Shown one piece after another: positions 9,402 through 21,441 of a stretch of 64,000 nt of DNA. Position numbers and translations under genes: made by a program. Positions within the stretch are counted from its first letter, which is position 1; every line of letters begins with the position of its first letter. Source of the stretch: Stratiolaelaps scimitus (lineage: Eukaryota > Arthropoda > Arachnida > Mesostigmata > Laelapidae); assembly GCA_019614645.1 (NCBI GenBank), contig JABWDB010000034.1, forward strand, positions 1,736,001 to 1,800,000. Reading direction: 5' to 3'. The notes beneath the pieces are model-generated. The model did no database searches and was not told the origin of the DNA. It was given only the letters and a program-made list of their open reading frames with translations.

Positions 9402-12400
9402 CTGAAATATAGCCATGATCATATAGCCATCATACAGAGTTAGATTGCGGGTTTGCACGAAGTGCCGTCGAAGTGCCGCTGTTCCCTGGCTGTTCGTCAG
9501 GACGCCGTATGGCCGGCGGTTAGCCCGGTATGGTTAGCCTAATATTGTGAAGGTTGCAGCACCTCGACGGAGCGAGCAGCTTCACAAATCTGGCCGTACA
9601 TAACACTGTGCTATGTTTGTTAAATCTACACAAAAGCACCCCTAGCAACATGATCCGTGCCCGACGCACCGGCCTCAAACATTGGACGTCCACGTACAAC
9701 TGCTTTCGGTATAAGGCTTCAAAAGACGGACCCTGTTTAACTGCAAATGTGCAACGGTTAAGAGCTGAGGCCAGATAGGGGAACAGCTGAGGGTCAGCTC
9801 GAAAAACAATTATTAAATGTGCAACGCTGGGGATCGAACCTATCGTGTGTCCACTCACGTCCCTCCACCTTCGAAGGCCAACATGACGGCACCCATGCGT
9901 CCCTTCAAGAACACCTCATACACGGTGAACAGAAACCAATCGAGGCGTCCGTAATCACAATCAATGAGATTAAAGAGATGCACTCCCGCAGGTATATATC
10001 GCGTACCCCATATATACATACGTATATATATGGGGGACGCGAACGGATGCGATGTGCCGGACTCACCTCTGAGCGTGGCTATGCTCCAACAGTTGAGTGT
10101 GCACAGGAGGAATGCCGCAGTTATAGTGACGAACCACATCGTGAACAGATCGCCTTTAAATGCCATGGCCCAGAATTTCCATGAGCCTCGCCAATAGAAG
10201 ATTGCCGCTGTCGCGACGAGGACACGCCACATCTGCTCAACGATGAAACGGGGCACTTTCGAGAGTCTCCTAAAAATGTGTTCGATTAATTAATCATTTG
10301 ACGTCTGTGACGCATTCGCTAATTATTGGCAAAGTTGGAGATTGACGCAGATGCGCATTTTCGATAATCACCAGTCGATATAGCCCGTCCGCTATAGCGT
10401 TTGATTATTATTATTATTATTGGTATTAGTATTACAGTGGATTTTCAGTAATAACGAGAAATTACACTGGCTCAATTAGCCCACCGGTAAATTAGCCCAC
10501 TTGCCTACTTACTTCACGCACAGGTTCAGTGGCCACTGTATTGTGTAACAGATGAACACGCCAACGATGCCAATACCGAGCGTTACAACGCCAGACACCA
10601 GAGCGTCTTGCGGAAAAATCGCGTAGTCCTGCAGTCCCGGGTGCGGAGGAAGTCGGAAAAAGCTCTTTGGTTAATAAGCTCTTCAAGCCGAGTGAAGGTT
10701 GGTGCGGGGAAGAGTCATCTTTAGGCTGATGACACTGATAGCTCCCCGGCCGTATGTTGAACTAGCGATAGAGCAAGCACTTCACGAGGGCCACGACTTC
10801 AGACATATATAAGAGACCTTAAGCATCTACAATGATTATTACAGTTCCTTTAATAAACCAGTCAACCATTACCTTTTTGTGCCCGCTCGCAGATCGTCTA
10901 GCTAACGAGTTTAGCAGAAATCTTGTTTGTCTGTTCACGGACATTACGCATTCGGTCGTCGTAGTCGATCCGCAATAATTGTAATAATGGACTATCAGTG
11001 CACAAAGCATTGTTCGTTTATAAAACCCTAGCAAGTAATTGCCTCCGGGTTCACACTAGGTCAAGGATGGTTTTCATGGCCTTAATCGTACCTGCAGGTG
11101 CCAGACTCCACGCCAGATGACAATCGTAATCGGCTGAATGTAGAAGACCGAGTAGAGGTGGTCAGCGAGATGCAGCACCCGGTTGCGGGACGACTACATC
11201 GGGGACAATCATTGACACGAGAGGCGTGATGTTAGATTTCTCAAAGGCGATTTACGCTAGCTGTAGCAGGTACGATCACATATGTAATCAACGAGGCGTA
11301 CAAACAAACTTTATACGTTTTGTATACGTCCGCCTTCGACCACTGCAACGGCGATATGGAAAACCGCAATGTGTTGTACGCACGTCGCGCGTTACCTTGT
11401 AGCGATGCCACCGGAAACACCGGTGGTATCGCAACAAGGCAACACCCCTCTCCCAAAAAAAATTAAAAAGGAATAATCTATGATTATATGGCTGTTACAA
11501 TATCAATGGGCAAATAATAATAATAATAATAATACATTAATTAATAATTAATAATAACGAAAGTGCAATAAAAAATCGAGAAAGTCGAATTCGTCCTGTG
11601 CAGCACTGAGCTATAGAGATACAGGCATATAACATAGTCATGATGATTATAATAGACTATGCGCAGGATGTTCTCACCAGAAGGTTTTCAATGGGGAAAA
11701 TTGTGCAGTGATTAGCTTGTTACGTTTCTGTAACAGTGATAACGTGGTCTAAGTTTAGAAACAACTTTTGTTAGGGCTACGTACGATGTTTTGGTAAAGT
11801 GATGTTCAAATTAATTGGAGCAATTATATTTATTGTTAAAGGTGGCTATTGTCTTTATCGTTCCACCGATAATTCTTCATTCGTTGATCTCTTGACAGTA
11901 CAATTGAAATCATTTGACCTCTAACGTTCTATAGGTGAGGTTCATTCATAGTGTCACAGCATCACAGTGTTGCTATTAGGCAAAACGTACCAGGTGTGAG
12001 AACCTAGACAATGCGATGAAATAATTCGTCTTGTCATCGGCTATCAATATGAACGGAACCACTCCCGTGATACTTTTGCTGCAGCCGCTGATGACCATCA
12101 GGAAGAGACCTGTACGATTAAGCACATAGTTAGTTATCGTCAAGTGTAATAAAGTAATTAATATATCATTCACGTACATCTCATTAATATAATTCGTTAA
12201 GGAAACAAAAAGTGCTACGTTGACGCTCGAAATCCGAACTTCATAATGTATAATTCCGGTTGGGCGTACATACAGTCTTCAAGGTGTAAATCGGCATTAA
12301 AACTAGTGACAGCACAGATGTGAATCACAACAAAAAAAATAAAGTACAACTTACACTTAATTGTCTCTGTTGAAACATAGTGATAGTAAAGAATGCTACA

Positions 12401-13205
12401 TTTGTGGTACACCTCTTTCATAGCTCGAGATCGATTCATTGGAGTCAGTTTTCGATATTTATTTACAACGGAATAGATTCTAGCGAGCCAGCAAAGATAG
12501 CCCTCATTTCGGTTTTTCTAATAGAAATTAAAATCGATGTTAATTCCAATCAGCGTAGCTCGTTCGGTGATCAGCCCGCCCCCTACGACCCAACTAATAA
12601 ACTATGCTCTATGATTCGTATCGGGGCGAGAGATTGCGAGAGACCTATTCACAAATCAAATTGTCCTTACCAAGCACAATGCATGCTCCGCCCGATACGA
12701 AGCCAGGACCTAGGTAGTGGTCCAAAATATACCAGAACCCTGAAAACAACCAGAGCAGAACAAATGCGATTTTGAGACGTTCAATTTTCAGTCAATCCTG
12801 TGGGACTATATGGCAAAAAAAATGGAGCAAACTAAATATAATCGAGTAATAAATAAATATAATAATAATAAAGTAATAAAATTCCAGAACTGAAGTTCTC
12901 AGCTAAAATTATGACGTGACTATGACTTGGTCGGTCCGCCAAGATACCTAGAATTTTGTTGTATATTGAACATATAGAAATGCGTCGGATGTATGTGGTC
13001 GTTAAAAAAGTACTTAGCGATTATTACTTAAGCTTATTCCTGGATATACAGTACTCTTGGTTTCACTGTAGAGGTCTTGGGAGCGGTCCCTGAGCTTTAC
13101 TGTCATAGCTATCTAGGTAATTATGGATCCGGTAACATGCAAATTTTGACCTCTATGGAGAATATGGCCCGATAGTCAAGGTTTAATATATAAAAAATAT
13201 ATAGG

Positions 13206-13254
<49 letters not shown>

Positions 13255-16200
13255 CATTTACATATACCGCACAATTTTTTCCAGGATCACTTCTCCTATA
13301 AGGTATAAAGAGTTTCTTCACAGACACAGTCACACTCATATAACGTGAAGGCCGCTTTGGAACCTCTCTGAGGAAATTTATAATTAACAATTGTAAGTTT
13401 CACTAGCGTATTCTAGAAGGAACCAGGGGGGGATTAATTGTCAGATAGGACAAGAAAAAAGAAGCTGAATATAATTGTCCATGACAATTAAACCTTGGGA
13501 CCGATCGAGCAATCTTCTGCAGAACTATAACAATATAGATATGTACTTACCCCGCCATTGGAAAATGATCACGATGATGAGAAGTATTGAGTATAGCCGA
13601 GCCAGCGGATTGTACAATGCGTCCGTTAGCTGCGCCCAACGAGTGAGTCGTTCGTGGACAATATGGCAGATGAATACGGCGCTGTAGCCTACGCGACAAA
13701 AGAGGACCTTTAAACAATGATTTGTGTTTATAGTGACTCCCTTTGACCAAGAACAACATGGGAATGATATGACAAAACTTAAATGTTAACTGATATCGAG
13801 AGAACTTAAGTGTTGCTGTAAAAAGCAAACTGCAGTTTCGTTAATAAGCTAAAAATGTGTTGTATATTGTATTGTACCCAATAGCCTTGAAGTTGTGGTT
13901 CGGATAGCGATACATCTGCGGTCTACTCGGTATATTGCTTCCCTGCAACGATATGCCTACATTAAAATAATTCCCGAGGGACTTTGCTTCGAGGGACTGG
14001 CTTCGTCATATTCCGAGAAATTGTCGTCTCGGAGCAAGGTTTCTCTCGTTCGACTCCTGATCGAATGACATCACAATTCTGCGTTGCTGCTGTAATCGCG
14101 TTAAGTATTACTGTAAGTGCAGTTCCGTGAGTAAACCACCATTTTTATTGCATTGTACTGCTGCAGGATCTAGTGTGAGCAGCGTTCATGCATCTATCCC
14201 CTGCCAGATCTCATGATAATATTGTGTGCGCTTGGAGCCACTGGCTTGACAGTTGATGGTAATGCTTCAATGAACAAGGGTGTTTGTCAACAATTAGCAT
14301 GGCAATTCTATGAAGTGCATTAGCAACACGGAGTTCCCGGTATAAGTGTCCGACCTCGCTACAGCTCTGTGGCAACGTGCAACGCTCTCTCTTGTCCACT
14401 CCACACTTCGTAGCTTGCGTTACTCAGACGTTCTCGAAAAACTTCGAATGTTCACAATTGCAAACTGCATTGAGCAGCTGTTTTGTCTGATGATAAAGAT
14501 GGTGTATTTGGCACAAGAGAACCATGCTTTCCACTGCTCCAGTACTGCGATACTGTTTAGTTTCAGTCAGAAACTCCGGCAGTGGTTGTCGAATGATGTG
14601 AACGTTTGTGGAGGAGGTCTGCTTGTTCTGGAGGACGTCGTTGTAATAACGGAATAATTATGCTACCAGAAAGATTAACAAAAAAAAACGATTTGATTTA
14701 ATTTATTTGTTGCAATTTACATCATTCACAAGGTGTTTTTTTTTAATATACAAGCTCAAGTCTAGATAAATAAAAACTGGGGAAGATCAGCTAGACACGT
14801 CGTTCTCAGGTTTTAGATTCTACTTAGATGTGTAGCAATGTACAGAGAATTAAAGACATGCTATCACAGATTGCAATATACAACAGCCGTATTTACGATG
14901 AGGTACGTACAACGCATCGAACTTGAATCTATGAATGATTACAATATCACACTCAGCTGCTCAAGCGACCTCTGCAGTGATTTGTAAAGCTAGCAAGCGT
15001 TGGCTAGTTAACGATACGTACCTTTGGTACTGGGTCATTCACCTTGAATACCACATGGTCTACTAGCACATAAAAACTAGCACTACGACTTGTCTATTGA
15101 TTATACACCGGGACTATCACAAACGGTTGTAAATACACTGCGTGGCGAGAAATCGTCCTTGAAAGCGGAGTCTGACCTTCGGCCGCTGACGTCTCTCGGA
15201 TAATTAGACAACAGCGGCATAAATAGCAGTTGATGTTCTCGTTGGCAAACGTTGCCAGAAAATGCTGACAAACGCCCATCTCCTCTAATACTATCAGTGG
15301 TACTATAATATGTACGCGTTCGGGATGCTTAGCGACTCCGGATGGCATTGACGACTGAACGAGCAATAGCCAACTACTCTCGCTGTTCGTCTGGTACAGT
15401 ACAATGTTCTGTTTAGTAGCGGTAATGGTAAAACTATATTGTAACTGCAATTGTTACAATGCTTGTTACAAGTTCTCTTATATGTCCTCATCATGCAGCG
15501 AGACTCGAACCTGCGGCCTGTGGCTTTTTACAGCGGTGAAACGATGTTTCCTTGTCTGAATCTCGCGTAAGTGTCGGGGACGGATACAGTGCGTACGAGA
15601 AATGTTTGCGACTGGTTAACAACAGAAGGGTAAACTAGAGCGACTTATTAGAAAGGCGCGGTAAAGCCTTCCGTGAACTGCTGGCCGGTGCGTGGGGCGT
15701 TCAAGATGAAGTGACACTCTGCAATAGTATCATGGATCACGATGATATTTCACGGGTGACGATCGTGCTACGCCTACCGGTAACAGCCGAGTGATCTGCT
15801 CGGAGCGAGCTAACCACGACAGGAGCTAATCGACGACGGGATTGAAAGTTCCATCTGTCGAATCGGCGATAGCAGTTAGCTGCATAAGCAGAATATTTAA
15901 GCGAGTCATCGATTTTATGGGTGACCAGACAGGGGCAATTATTAACGGCTTTCTCTTAAGTAGAGAGCGGCTGGCGTGAATATTTGCCTATATTTTTTGT
16001 GGTAGTATTTTAGTACCCTGTCATCATTGGTACTAATATATCGACGGTGTTCATCCAACAGAAAGAGAGATTTGGCGAGCTAACTGAGTTAAAATAGACT
16101 GTACTGTAAATACATATATCAACACCAACGTAAAACAAGCTGTTTATTTTCAAGGCTCCTTCTTACCGAATATACAGGTAAACCAGATGCTCGTGATGTA

Positions 16201-16341
16201 ATCGTCAGGAAAAACGTAGTAGTCAACAAGGAAGAACATCCCGCACCAATATACGGAAATCAAGGGAGCGACGATGCCAACCAGGAGCACATGGTCAACT
16301 ATCGTCGAGACAACAGTCCGCCCGGTGCAAGAACCGGCCAT
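9022..16341 (-). CDS. fusl-like: Fuseless-family eight-pass membrane protein (complete gene, 8 coding exons)
   Basis: Exons, all - strand: 16167-16341, 13551-13688, 12671-12739, 11991-12109, 11092-11193, 10513-10628, 10067-10269, 9022-9401. Every junction is GT..AG, phases agree throughout, and the spliced frame is 1302 bases (433 residues). ATG 16341 has a good context (CAACATGG) and an in-frame TGA 10 codons upstream. Four repeats of two membrane segments each carry a W-x-G-x-x core: VYWCGMFFLVDYY (31-42), QWRGFWYILDHY (102-113), IWRGVWHLQDY (193-203) and YWRGSWKFW (265-273). They are followed by F-P-D/Q-D-like turns in repeats 1 and 3. This is the signature I know from the Fuseless family. 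In Drosophila, Fuseless is a presynaptic protein needed for calcium-channel clustering. Residues 309-433 are a hydrophilic tail ending ESVI, which fits a class I PDZ ligand. Synaptic function here is inferred from the family. Confidence 0.85.
9745..9826 (+). repeat. Truncated retroposon copy (family B) with 12-bp target-site duplication
   Basis: The 58-bp insert 9757-9814 shares GGTTAAGAGCTGAGGCC and the 3' end CAGCTCGAAAAACAATTATT with the longer copy at 21250. It is flanked by the exact 12-bp repeat AAATGTGCAACG (9745-9756 and 9815-9826). It lies in intron 7 of the Fuseless-like gene. Confidence 0.85.
10008..10038. repeat. Palindromic AT-rich hairpin in intron 7
   Basis: CCCCATATATA and TATATATATGGGG face each other across a six-base spacer, a near-perfect palindrome. 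Confidence 0.7.
10067..10269 (-). CDS. fusl-like: Fuseless-like exon 7
   Basis: Residues 240-307 and the first base of Gly308: the fourth repeat FYWRGSWKFW and the last membrane segment. Acceptor TTTTTAG/G, donor CTCAGAG/GTGAGT. Confidence 0.87.
10513..10628 (-). CDS. fusl-like: Fuseless-like exon 6
   Basis: Residues 202-239: DYAIFPQDALVSG, then one strongly hydrophobic segment and IQWPLN. Acceptor GACTGCAG/GAC, donor GTGAA/GTAAGT (phase 2). Confidence 0.86.
10803..10876 (+). repeat. SINE-like element (family A), 3' part
   Basis: Shares ATAAGAGA-CTTAAG and the 3' end TCCTTTAATAAACCA...TTACC with the longer copy at 41399. Sits in intron 5/6 territory of the Fuseless-like gene, without the tRNA-like head. 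Confidence 0.65.
11092..11193 (-). CDS. fusl-like: Fuseless-like exon 5
   Basis: Exactly 34 codons, residues 168-201, ending IVIWRGVWHLQ, the third W-R-G repeat. Acceptor GATGTAG/TCG, donor CTGCAG/GTACGA. Confidence 0.83.
11991..12109 (-). CDS. fusl-like: Fuseless-like exon 4
   Basis: Codes residues 128-167 (membrane segment GLFLMVISGCSKSITG, then ADDKTNYF). Acceptor CGTACAG/GT, donor CACCTG/GTACGT, ending in phase 0. Confidence 0.82.
12671..12739 (-). CDS. fusl-like: Fuseless-like exon 3 (69 bases)
   Basis: A micro-exon coding FWYILDHYLGPGF and 9 further residues (106-127), with acceptor TTTTCAG/GG and donor CTTG/GTAAGG. It is too short to stand out as an open frame and was found by following splice phase. 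Confidence 0.85.
13209..13254. repeat. (TA)n microsatellite
   Basis: Uninterrupted TA run with one CA step, in intron 2 or 1 sequence of the Fuseless-like gene. Confidence 0.95.
13551..13688 (-). CDS. fusl-like: Fuseless-like exon 2
   Basis: Acceptor TCGCGTAG/G, donor CGGG/GTAAGT. Codes the end of Gly59 through Arg104 and the first base of Gly105: a hydrophilic loop, then a membrane segment ending in IIFQWR. It splits the second W-R-G motif. Confidence 0.87.
15455..15545 (-). repeat. SINE-like element (family A), tRNA-like head
   Basis: On the - strand: GCTGTAAAAAGCCACAGG, then a B-box-like GGTTCGAGTCTCG, then ATATAAGAGAACTTG. This is the tRNA-derived head and the start of the body seen at 41399. 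It lies in intron 1 of the Fuseless-like gene. Confidence 0.7.
16167..16341 (-). CDS. fusl-like: Fuseless-like exon 1 (start codon)
   Basis: Codes residues 1-58 plus the first base of Gly59. It holds the first membrane pair and the VYWCGMFFLVDYYVFPDD stretch, where Cys replaces the Arg of the other three W-R-G motifs. The donor is TATATTCG/GTAAGA. Any non-coding first exon would lie above 16341. Confidence 0.85.
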
Positions 16342-18897
16342 GTTGACGTCCCGGCAACAATCAACTCAATCCTTTAGATGGTCAACAGGGTTCAGCTTTG
16401 GTAACACCTCTTCTTCTGAAGTCGTCCCATAGAAGCTGGACCATTGCACAATGCTTCCTTATCGTTTCACTCTGAGTAAAGCCTCTGAGATCCTATCACT
16501 GAGAGTCCTAGGAGCTGCTGTGAAGCCGCTCGTGGCTGTGAACCTGGCTTTCAATTCTCGACATGGTCACGAAGCCGACGGCACAGGCTGGTATGGCATG
16601 ACAATCTCAGAACAGTTCTGCGAAATCATTGGGCAAAATCGTCAGAGTTTTCCGAGCAGTGTCCAGGTTGGCTCTCTGGGAGCAGATCTGCAACCGGCTG
16701 GATTGACATCCTAGAACGATTCGGGAGTTACTGGGCCTGACAGAGCCTCGACCATAATCATGTAGTCGCTTAGCTCAAATCGTAAATCTGTAGCCTGTCA
16801 TTTAGCAGCATTCATCACGGCACCAATTGCTGAACCCTCCCATAACGCGTCAGCTAGTTAAGATGTTGCTTGAAAGATTGGCGTCACTCGTTGACCCGTC
16901 ATGAAGGCGTGGTACTTGGCATGGACCACGTATTCACGTCGGCTTGATCGATTGTCGACGTCCCACGACTGAGTCGGGTTCATAAATCGTTCGCGTTGCC
17001 ACCTCGTTCCGACCTACATTTATACGCACAGCGATGCGGCTATCGGCAGCCTGGAAGGACGACTTTTCCCATGTTGCAGTCCTTGCGGTAGCAAGGAGCC
17101 GACGGGAACAGTCATACTCCTCTCGCGGCCGCCGTGGCGCTCCAGCTTTGCCAGCGGTCCTTAAGGACGCTTTCGTCATTACACTCGCAGTCACATACAC
17201 ACACACACACACTGCCCTACACAGGGAAGGATACGTGGAATGGACACGCTATCGTAAAAGCATCGTTGAACCTCTGCGTCCTCCCGGAATCCCTGTACGT
17301 TCGTCAGTCGGCCCATCGACGGCTAGTTCGCATCAGCATTAGGAACAGTTGTCGGGAAGAGCATGACACCACTGGCAATTGAGTGCCTCCTTTCCGCTAA
17401 GCAGCGCAGATAGATAGATGGATAATAACGAGGAGCAAGTGCTATGAGAGAAGGTACAAGGCGCACTCCGGGTCCAACCCGCGAAGGTGTTCCACGTTCA
17501 TATCGAGCAGGGTAACCTGTTGGCTGGACTGTCCTGCTGTGTCTGGCCAGCAGACATGCGTATGCTAACTCGCCAGATGCCAAGGTTGAGTGGTTACGTC
17601 GCTTCGAATGAGTGAGCCACTTGAGGTCTTCCCGGCGGCCGAATCAGTCGATCGACGTTTGAGGATGGGATTCGTATGAATTAGCCTCGCAGTGTCTAAA
17701 CTCGACAAGGGATCCGCTCTAGCCTTAAGTGGTTTATATAGATAAAAATTGGATCTAGAATAGCAATTCACTTGCTATATATATATATATATATATATAT
17801 GCGCGAACAATATGCGCGCAACAGGGAGTAGCGGCTATTTGTGCAATAAAACGATGCGAAGTAGTGACAAGTCTGTACATTGTTTGTAAGCTAAATATGG
17901 AAATGGTATGGCTAACAGATCCTACCAGAACAGTATTTGATGAAAGCATCGTAGTTGAATAAACATTTAGTTAATAACGCAACTCTATTAGGAGTAATAG
18001 GACATCGAGGGAGATTTAGCCAAGTCAGAGGGAAATTCACCCCATATGAAGGGCCGAACGAATCGATCCAATATTTGTCACCTGATATTAGAATTGAATT
18101 AATATTTTTTTCTAAAAATACAGGCATGTGCCCTCTTGACTTCCGATTGATCGTAAGCTGATGATCGTAACCTATATTTAAAGGATTTCCATCCAACTCT
18201 TGACATGTACCTCTTTCCCCTAATTCGTCGACCTTAAGCAGTTTCGCTCATTATGCGTGCATACTTATATGCGCAATCCTTTCGGGTTTTGGTACACATA
18301 TTGTATTGGTATACATATCTGCATAATACAAGTAAGCGTTACAAAAATAATAAGTTTTATGCTATCCGCTCTTCGTTTGTGTGGATGCTTGGAGGTGCGA
18401 CAGCGGCCCAGAATAATCACGGATAATTGACAAGAGCCAGCCAGCCAGCCGTACCTATCAACCGAGTGTATTAACAGTTGCGTGGGGGAAGTGGGCATCC
18501 ATCTCATCACTGAGTTGAATCACATCAATCTTCAGCACTCAATGAGGGCCATTGCCGCTGATTGATCCATCCGTAGCCCAACATGTCCTACTGCTATAAG
18601 GGACCGTATATCTGCTGGGATGCACGTGATACGCGCATTGACACCGACTGCAATTAGCTTCGAGCGGGGAACTCGACACAGGCCTTTTACGGGTCGCACT
18701 ACTACTCGAGGTAGAAAATGTGATCCTTCTTGGAATGACCCTTTTTATAGGAGCACAGGGTGATCGAATAGTCTCACAAAGCTCCGCAGCACACGCAAAA
18801 GTGATATGATAACCTAAGGTCACTGTCAACCTACTTGTTCTCCAACGACAAAGAGAGAGAAAGAGATAGAGGGTTTTGATACTCATCTGTAACACTC

Positions 18898-18898
<1 letters not shown>

Positions 18899-18940
<42 letters not shown>
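18899..18940. repeat. (TA)n microsatellite
   Basis: About 21 uninterrupted TA units. Confidence 0.97.
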
Positions 18941-18941
<1 letters not shown>

Positions 18942-19657
18942 CCCCGGACCTCTATTAAGGTGCCATTAAGCGCCAGTTAAGACGACCAACAGGAAACCTG
19001 TTTATGGCGATGGAGAGGATCAAAGATCATCTAAATGCATGATCGTCATTTATATGATTTTCCTCAGGCGTTTGTTGAAGGTTTCAACGTTGTTAAATGA
19101 CTTGCGATTCCACTGATCGCACTCCCACTGCACAGAGGCGAATTAACCGAGGCGGCAAGGTCTACCCGCATCGGTCCTACTTTGGAGTGGGATGATCAAT
19201 CACCTCTTATAGATTCATTTTCTGTGTGCCGGTTAAAAGAGAGAGAGAGAGAGAGCGAAGCTCAAGAGGACTGATACACAGGCCCACAGATGAAAAGCGA
19301 CATAATATAGTGATTTTAGCCTATTATGAGGTTAAGGAACGGTGGTGAGAAGTATGCTCCAGCTATGGTGCGTCCACTCGGCAGACTCGCAACAGTAAAT
19401 ACACGAATAGTTGGAACAGACTGTTGCTATCCTGTTACCTTTAGCCATCTCGCCGACAGGTGATCCACGTAGAGATACGTTTGTTGTTCAATTATGTCCT
19501 CAAATCAATAGCGTGACTTGTTGATGATCCGGCAACAAACTTGACATCATTTACTATTAAAAGAAAATAACACAAGGTTCTTGTTACATGAGCGGTCTGA
19601 TACTTTGCTTAGGGATGTCTGAGGGCAGGGTGCGTCATAATAACGCGTCCATCACAT

Positions 19658-19694
<37 letters not shown>

Positions 19695-19823
19695 AACGAA
19701 AAGTAAACATCATGGCTAAATCATTATGATTATAGATCACGGCAAATGTAAGCGTATACCCCCTCAATCTGAGCCAATGAAAATGGCCGCGATATATTGT
19801 AGCATGACTTTGTTTCGAAGGTA

Positions 19824-19873
19824 AAGGTAAAGGTATATTGGTTTATTAAAGGGGACGGATACTCAGTTTGGCA
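19824..19873 (-). repeat. SINE-like 3' tail (family A)
   Basis: On the - strand: CCTTTAATAAACCAATATACC followed by CTTTACC repeats, the common 3' end of family A. The sequence upstream of it does not match the SINE body, so the tail may be shared with a longer (LINE) element. Confidence 0.6.
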
Positions 19874-20508
19874 ACAATCAACAATTAACTATAATTTCAA
19901 GCGGCATGAATCGACCTCTTTGCTCCTTGTGGTAACAGTCATTCCGTTATTCTCGCCGCCATCCTGCCGGACACATTGAGACAGTTTGATAAGCCCAAGC
20001 ACCACCGCGTGTTGGCGTCGTCCAATATAAACGATAACAGCGATAGCTCTTCATCGAGCTCCCGAAACATCTTTCTATCTATTTCGGCACCTAACCCATT
20101 GAATCCGTATATATAATACCAAGCAGCTAGTCGAACTGCACCATGGGGTCCATAGACCAAAATATATATATATGCGGCCTCGTAGCAGTAATCGCACTTT
20201 TGTTCGCGATATTAAACGTGTGAGGATATACACGTCGACTGAAGGCAGTAGCCTGCAATTGTCATGTGACCCAAAGAATCAATGCAATGCAAGCTCCCTC
20301 TCAAATCTACGCAGTGTGTAGTATTGCATCTCTAAAAAAAGCGTTCGCTAAAACTAGCAACATTGCTAGCTTGTCCATTTGCCTATAGTCAATAAGCTAT
20401 ATTCACCTCGTGGACAATGTAATATGCTAATGTAGAGTTTCGAATTAGTGATCATTCATCTAAGCGGATCTAAAGGTTCATTGGAAGTGACGCCGTCAGA
20501 TTTATCAG

Positions 20509-20706
20509 ATTTCTTCCTCGTGCAACCCAGCTCTCATCACTAGTGCTATACCCCTTGCATCACTTTCATCGATACTAATTGATCCTTGCAGATAAAGCTG
20601 CTGCCATATGTCTTGGGTCTACGCAAATTACTGGCAATCCAAGATTTTTTTTCAACTCCTTGCACACCGATATTGACAGTTGTTCATTTTCCATTGATAA
20701 AGTCAT
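20509..20706 (-). mobile_element. IS110-family transposase fragment (bacterial-type insertion sequence relic)
   Basis: From ATG 20706 the - strand reads MTLSMENEQLSISVCKELKK, then LGLPVICVDPRHMAAALSA, then a stop. After a small frame change it reads DESDARGIALVMRAGL to a stop at 20506. In IS110 transposases the DEDD catalytic core has E-x-G-x-L, V-I-C-x-x-x-R-H-x-x-A-A-L and K-T-D-R-N-D-A-R-G-I-A-x-x-M-R in this order and at this spacing. The match of the last two blocks is close. Only about 65 residues remain, with a frameshift and stops, so it is inactive. IS110 elements are prokaryotic and are common in some arthropod endosymbionts. The origin by transfer is an inference. Confidence 0.65.
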
Positions 20707-20721
20707 ACGTTTTGTATTGAT

Positions 20722-20978
20722 TTAGCAGAAACTTCGACACCGTGTATACCGTCCCCGAATGTACTTTGCAAAGAAACGCTTACGCGCTAGAACGACCGCG
20801 TTACGAATTTGATTCGAGCTATTAGCCAAGCACTCGAGGAGCGTATTCGAACACTGCGCAATCATCAACATATAACAGTCTCGATCCGAGTCAGGGATAC
20901 GCTCTCGATTGCGTCTCGCAGCGGCTGCGCCATCAACCCAACGGATGGTCGAGTTTCCAATCAAATCCAGCAATGGCC
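20722..20978 (-). other. Possible exon or unrecognised open frame
   Basis: An acceptor-like GTTGTTCTAG/GG at 20979 precedes an 84-codon open stretch (PLLDLIGNSTIRW...SDRDCYMLMIAQC...) that ends in TAA at 20722. It has protein-like composition but matches no family I know. It is in the same frame as the IS110-like fragment below it, but does not resemble the N-terminus of those transposases. Confidence 0.25.
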
Positions 20979-21236
20979 CTAGAACAACACTGTGACCACC
21001 GTAAATGTATGTTCATGATCCATTTTCGTTGAATTGACTACTTCTTAAAGCACCTTGGCGCCTCTCACGGTGAAAGCGACGAATTTCTCACTGGAGCTAA
21101 CCCAGTGACTGGCCAGCGGGAGAACAGCGACGATAGTCGATGGTTTGCTTCAACGATCTGTCATCACCATGAATCGCTGCATAGATCACTGAGATCTGAT
21201 TATGCCGAATTCAGTAGATGAGAGGTGCCTGCTCAC

Positions 21237-21441
21237 AGATATCGAGTCAAGGCGAAGCGCATATTCGTCTATGCTGGTACGGGGTAGGTACGAGGTACGC
21301 GAAAGGTAGAGAATAAGCAAAGGTGGCCCCGACAGGTCCTCTCATAGTAATACCTAAAAGGTTAAGAGCTGAGGCCAGGTCAGATAGGGGCAGAGAACAG
21401 CTGAGGGTCAGCTCGAAAAACAATTATTAGATATCGAGTCA
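21237..21441 (+). repeat. Retroposon copy (family B), longest in window, 13-bp target-site duplication
   Basis: A 179-bp insert (21250-21428) flanked by the exact 13-bp repeat AGATATCGAGTCA (21237-21249 and 21429-21441). The body includes AGGTCCTCTCATAGTAATACC, GGTTAAGAGCTGAGGCC and the A-rich 3' end CTCGAAAAACAATTATT. No tRNA-like promoter boxes are obvious and no coding capacity is seen. Confidence 0.88.

Larger units (their letters stand above)
16342..20500. other. Upstream of the Fuseless-like gene; no gene identified
   Basis: Holds the likely 5' region of the Fuseless-like gene, including a modestly GC-rich stretch (about 17030-17170) and an AC repeat (17191-17212). Also has TA runs (17776-17800, 18899-18940, 19662-19691), a GA run (19238-19256) and a SINE-like tail at 19824. 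Open frames at 17912-18196 (-) and 19939-20160 (-) look protein-like, but I recognise no family and no splice context supports them. Confidence 0.5.

Noticed and set aside
9554..10197. + strand open frames across intron 7 and exon 7 of the Fuseless-like gene
   Set aside because: Antisense shadows of the spliced - strand exons.
11241..11456. - strand frame inside the Fuseless-like gene (71 codons)
   Set aside because: Exons 4 and 5 join in phase without it, and it has no matching splice sites or membrane-repeat motif.
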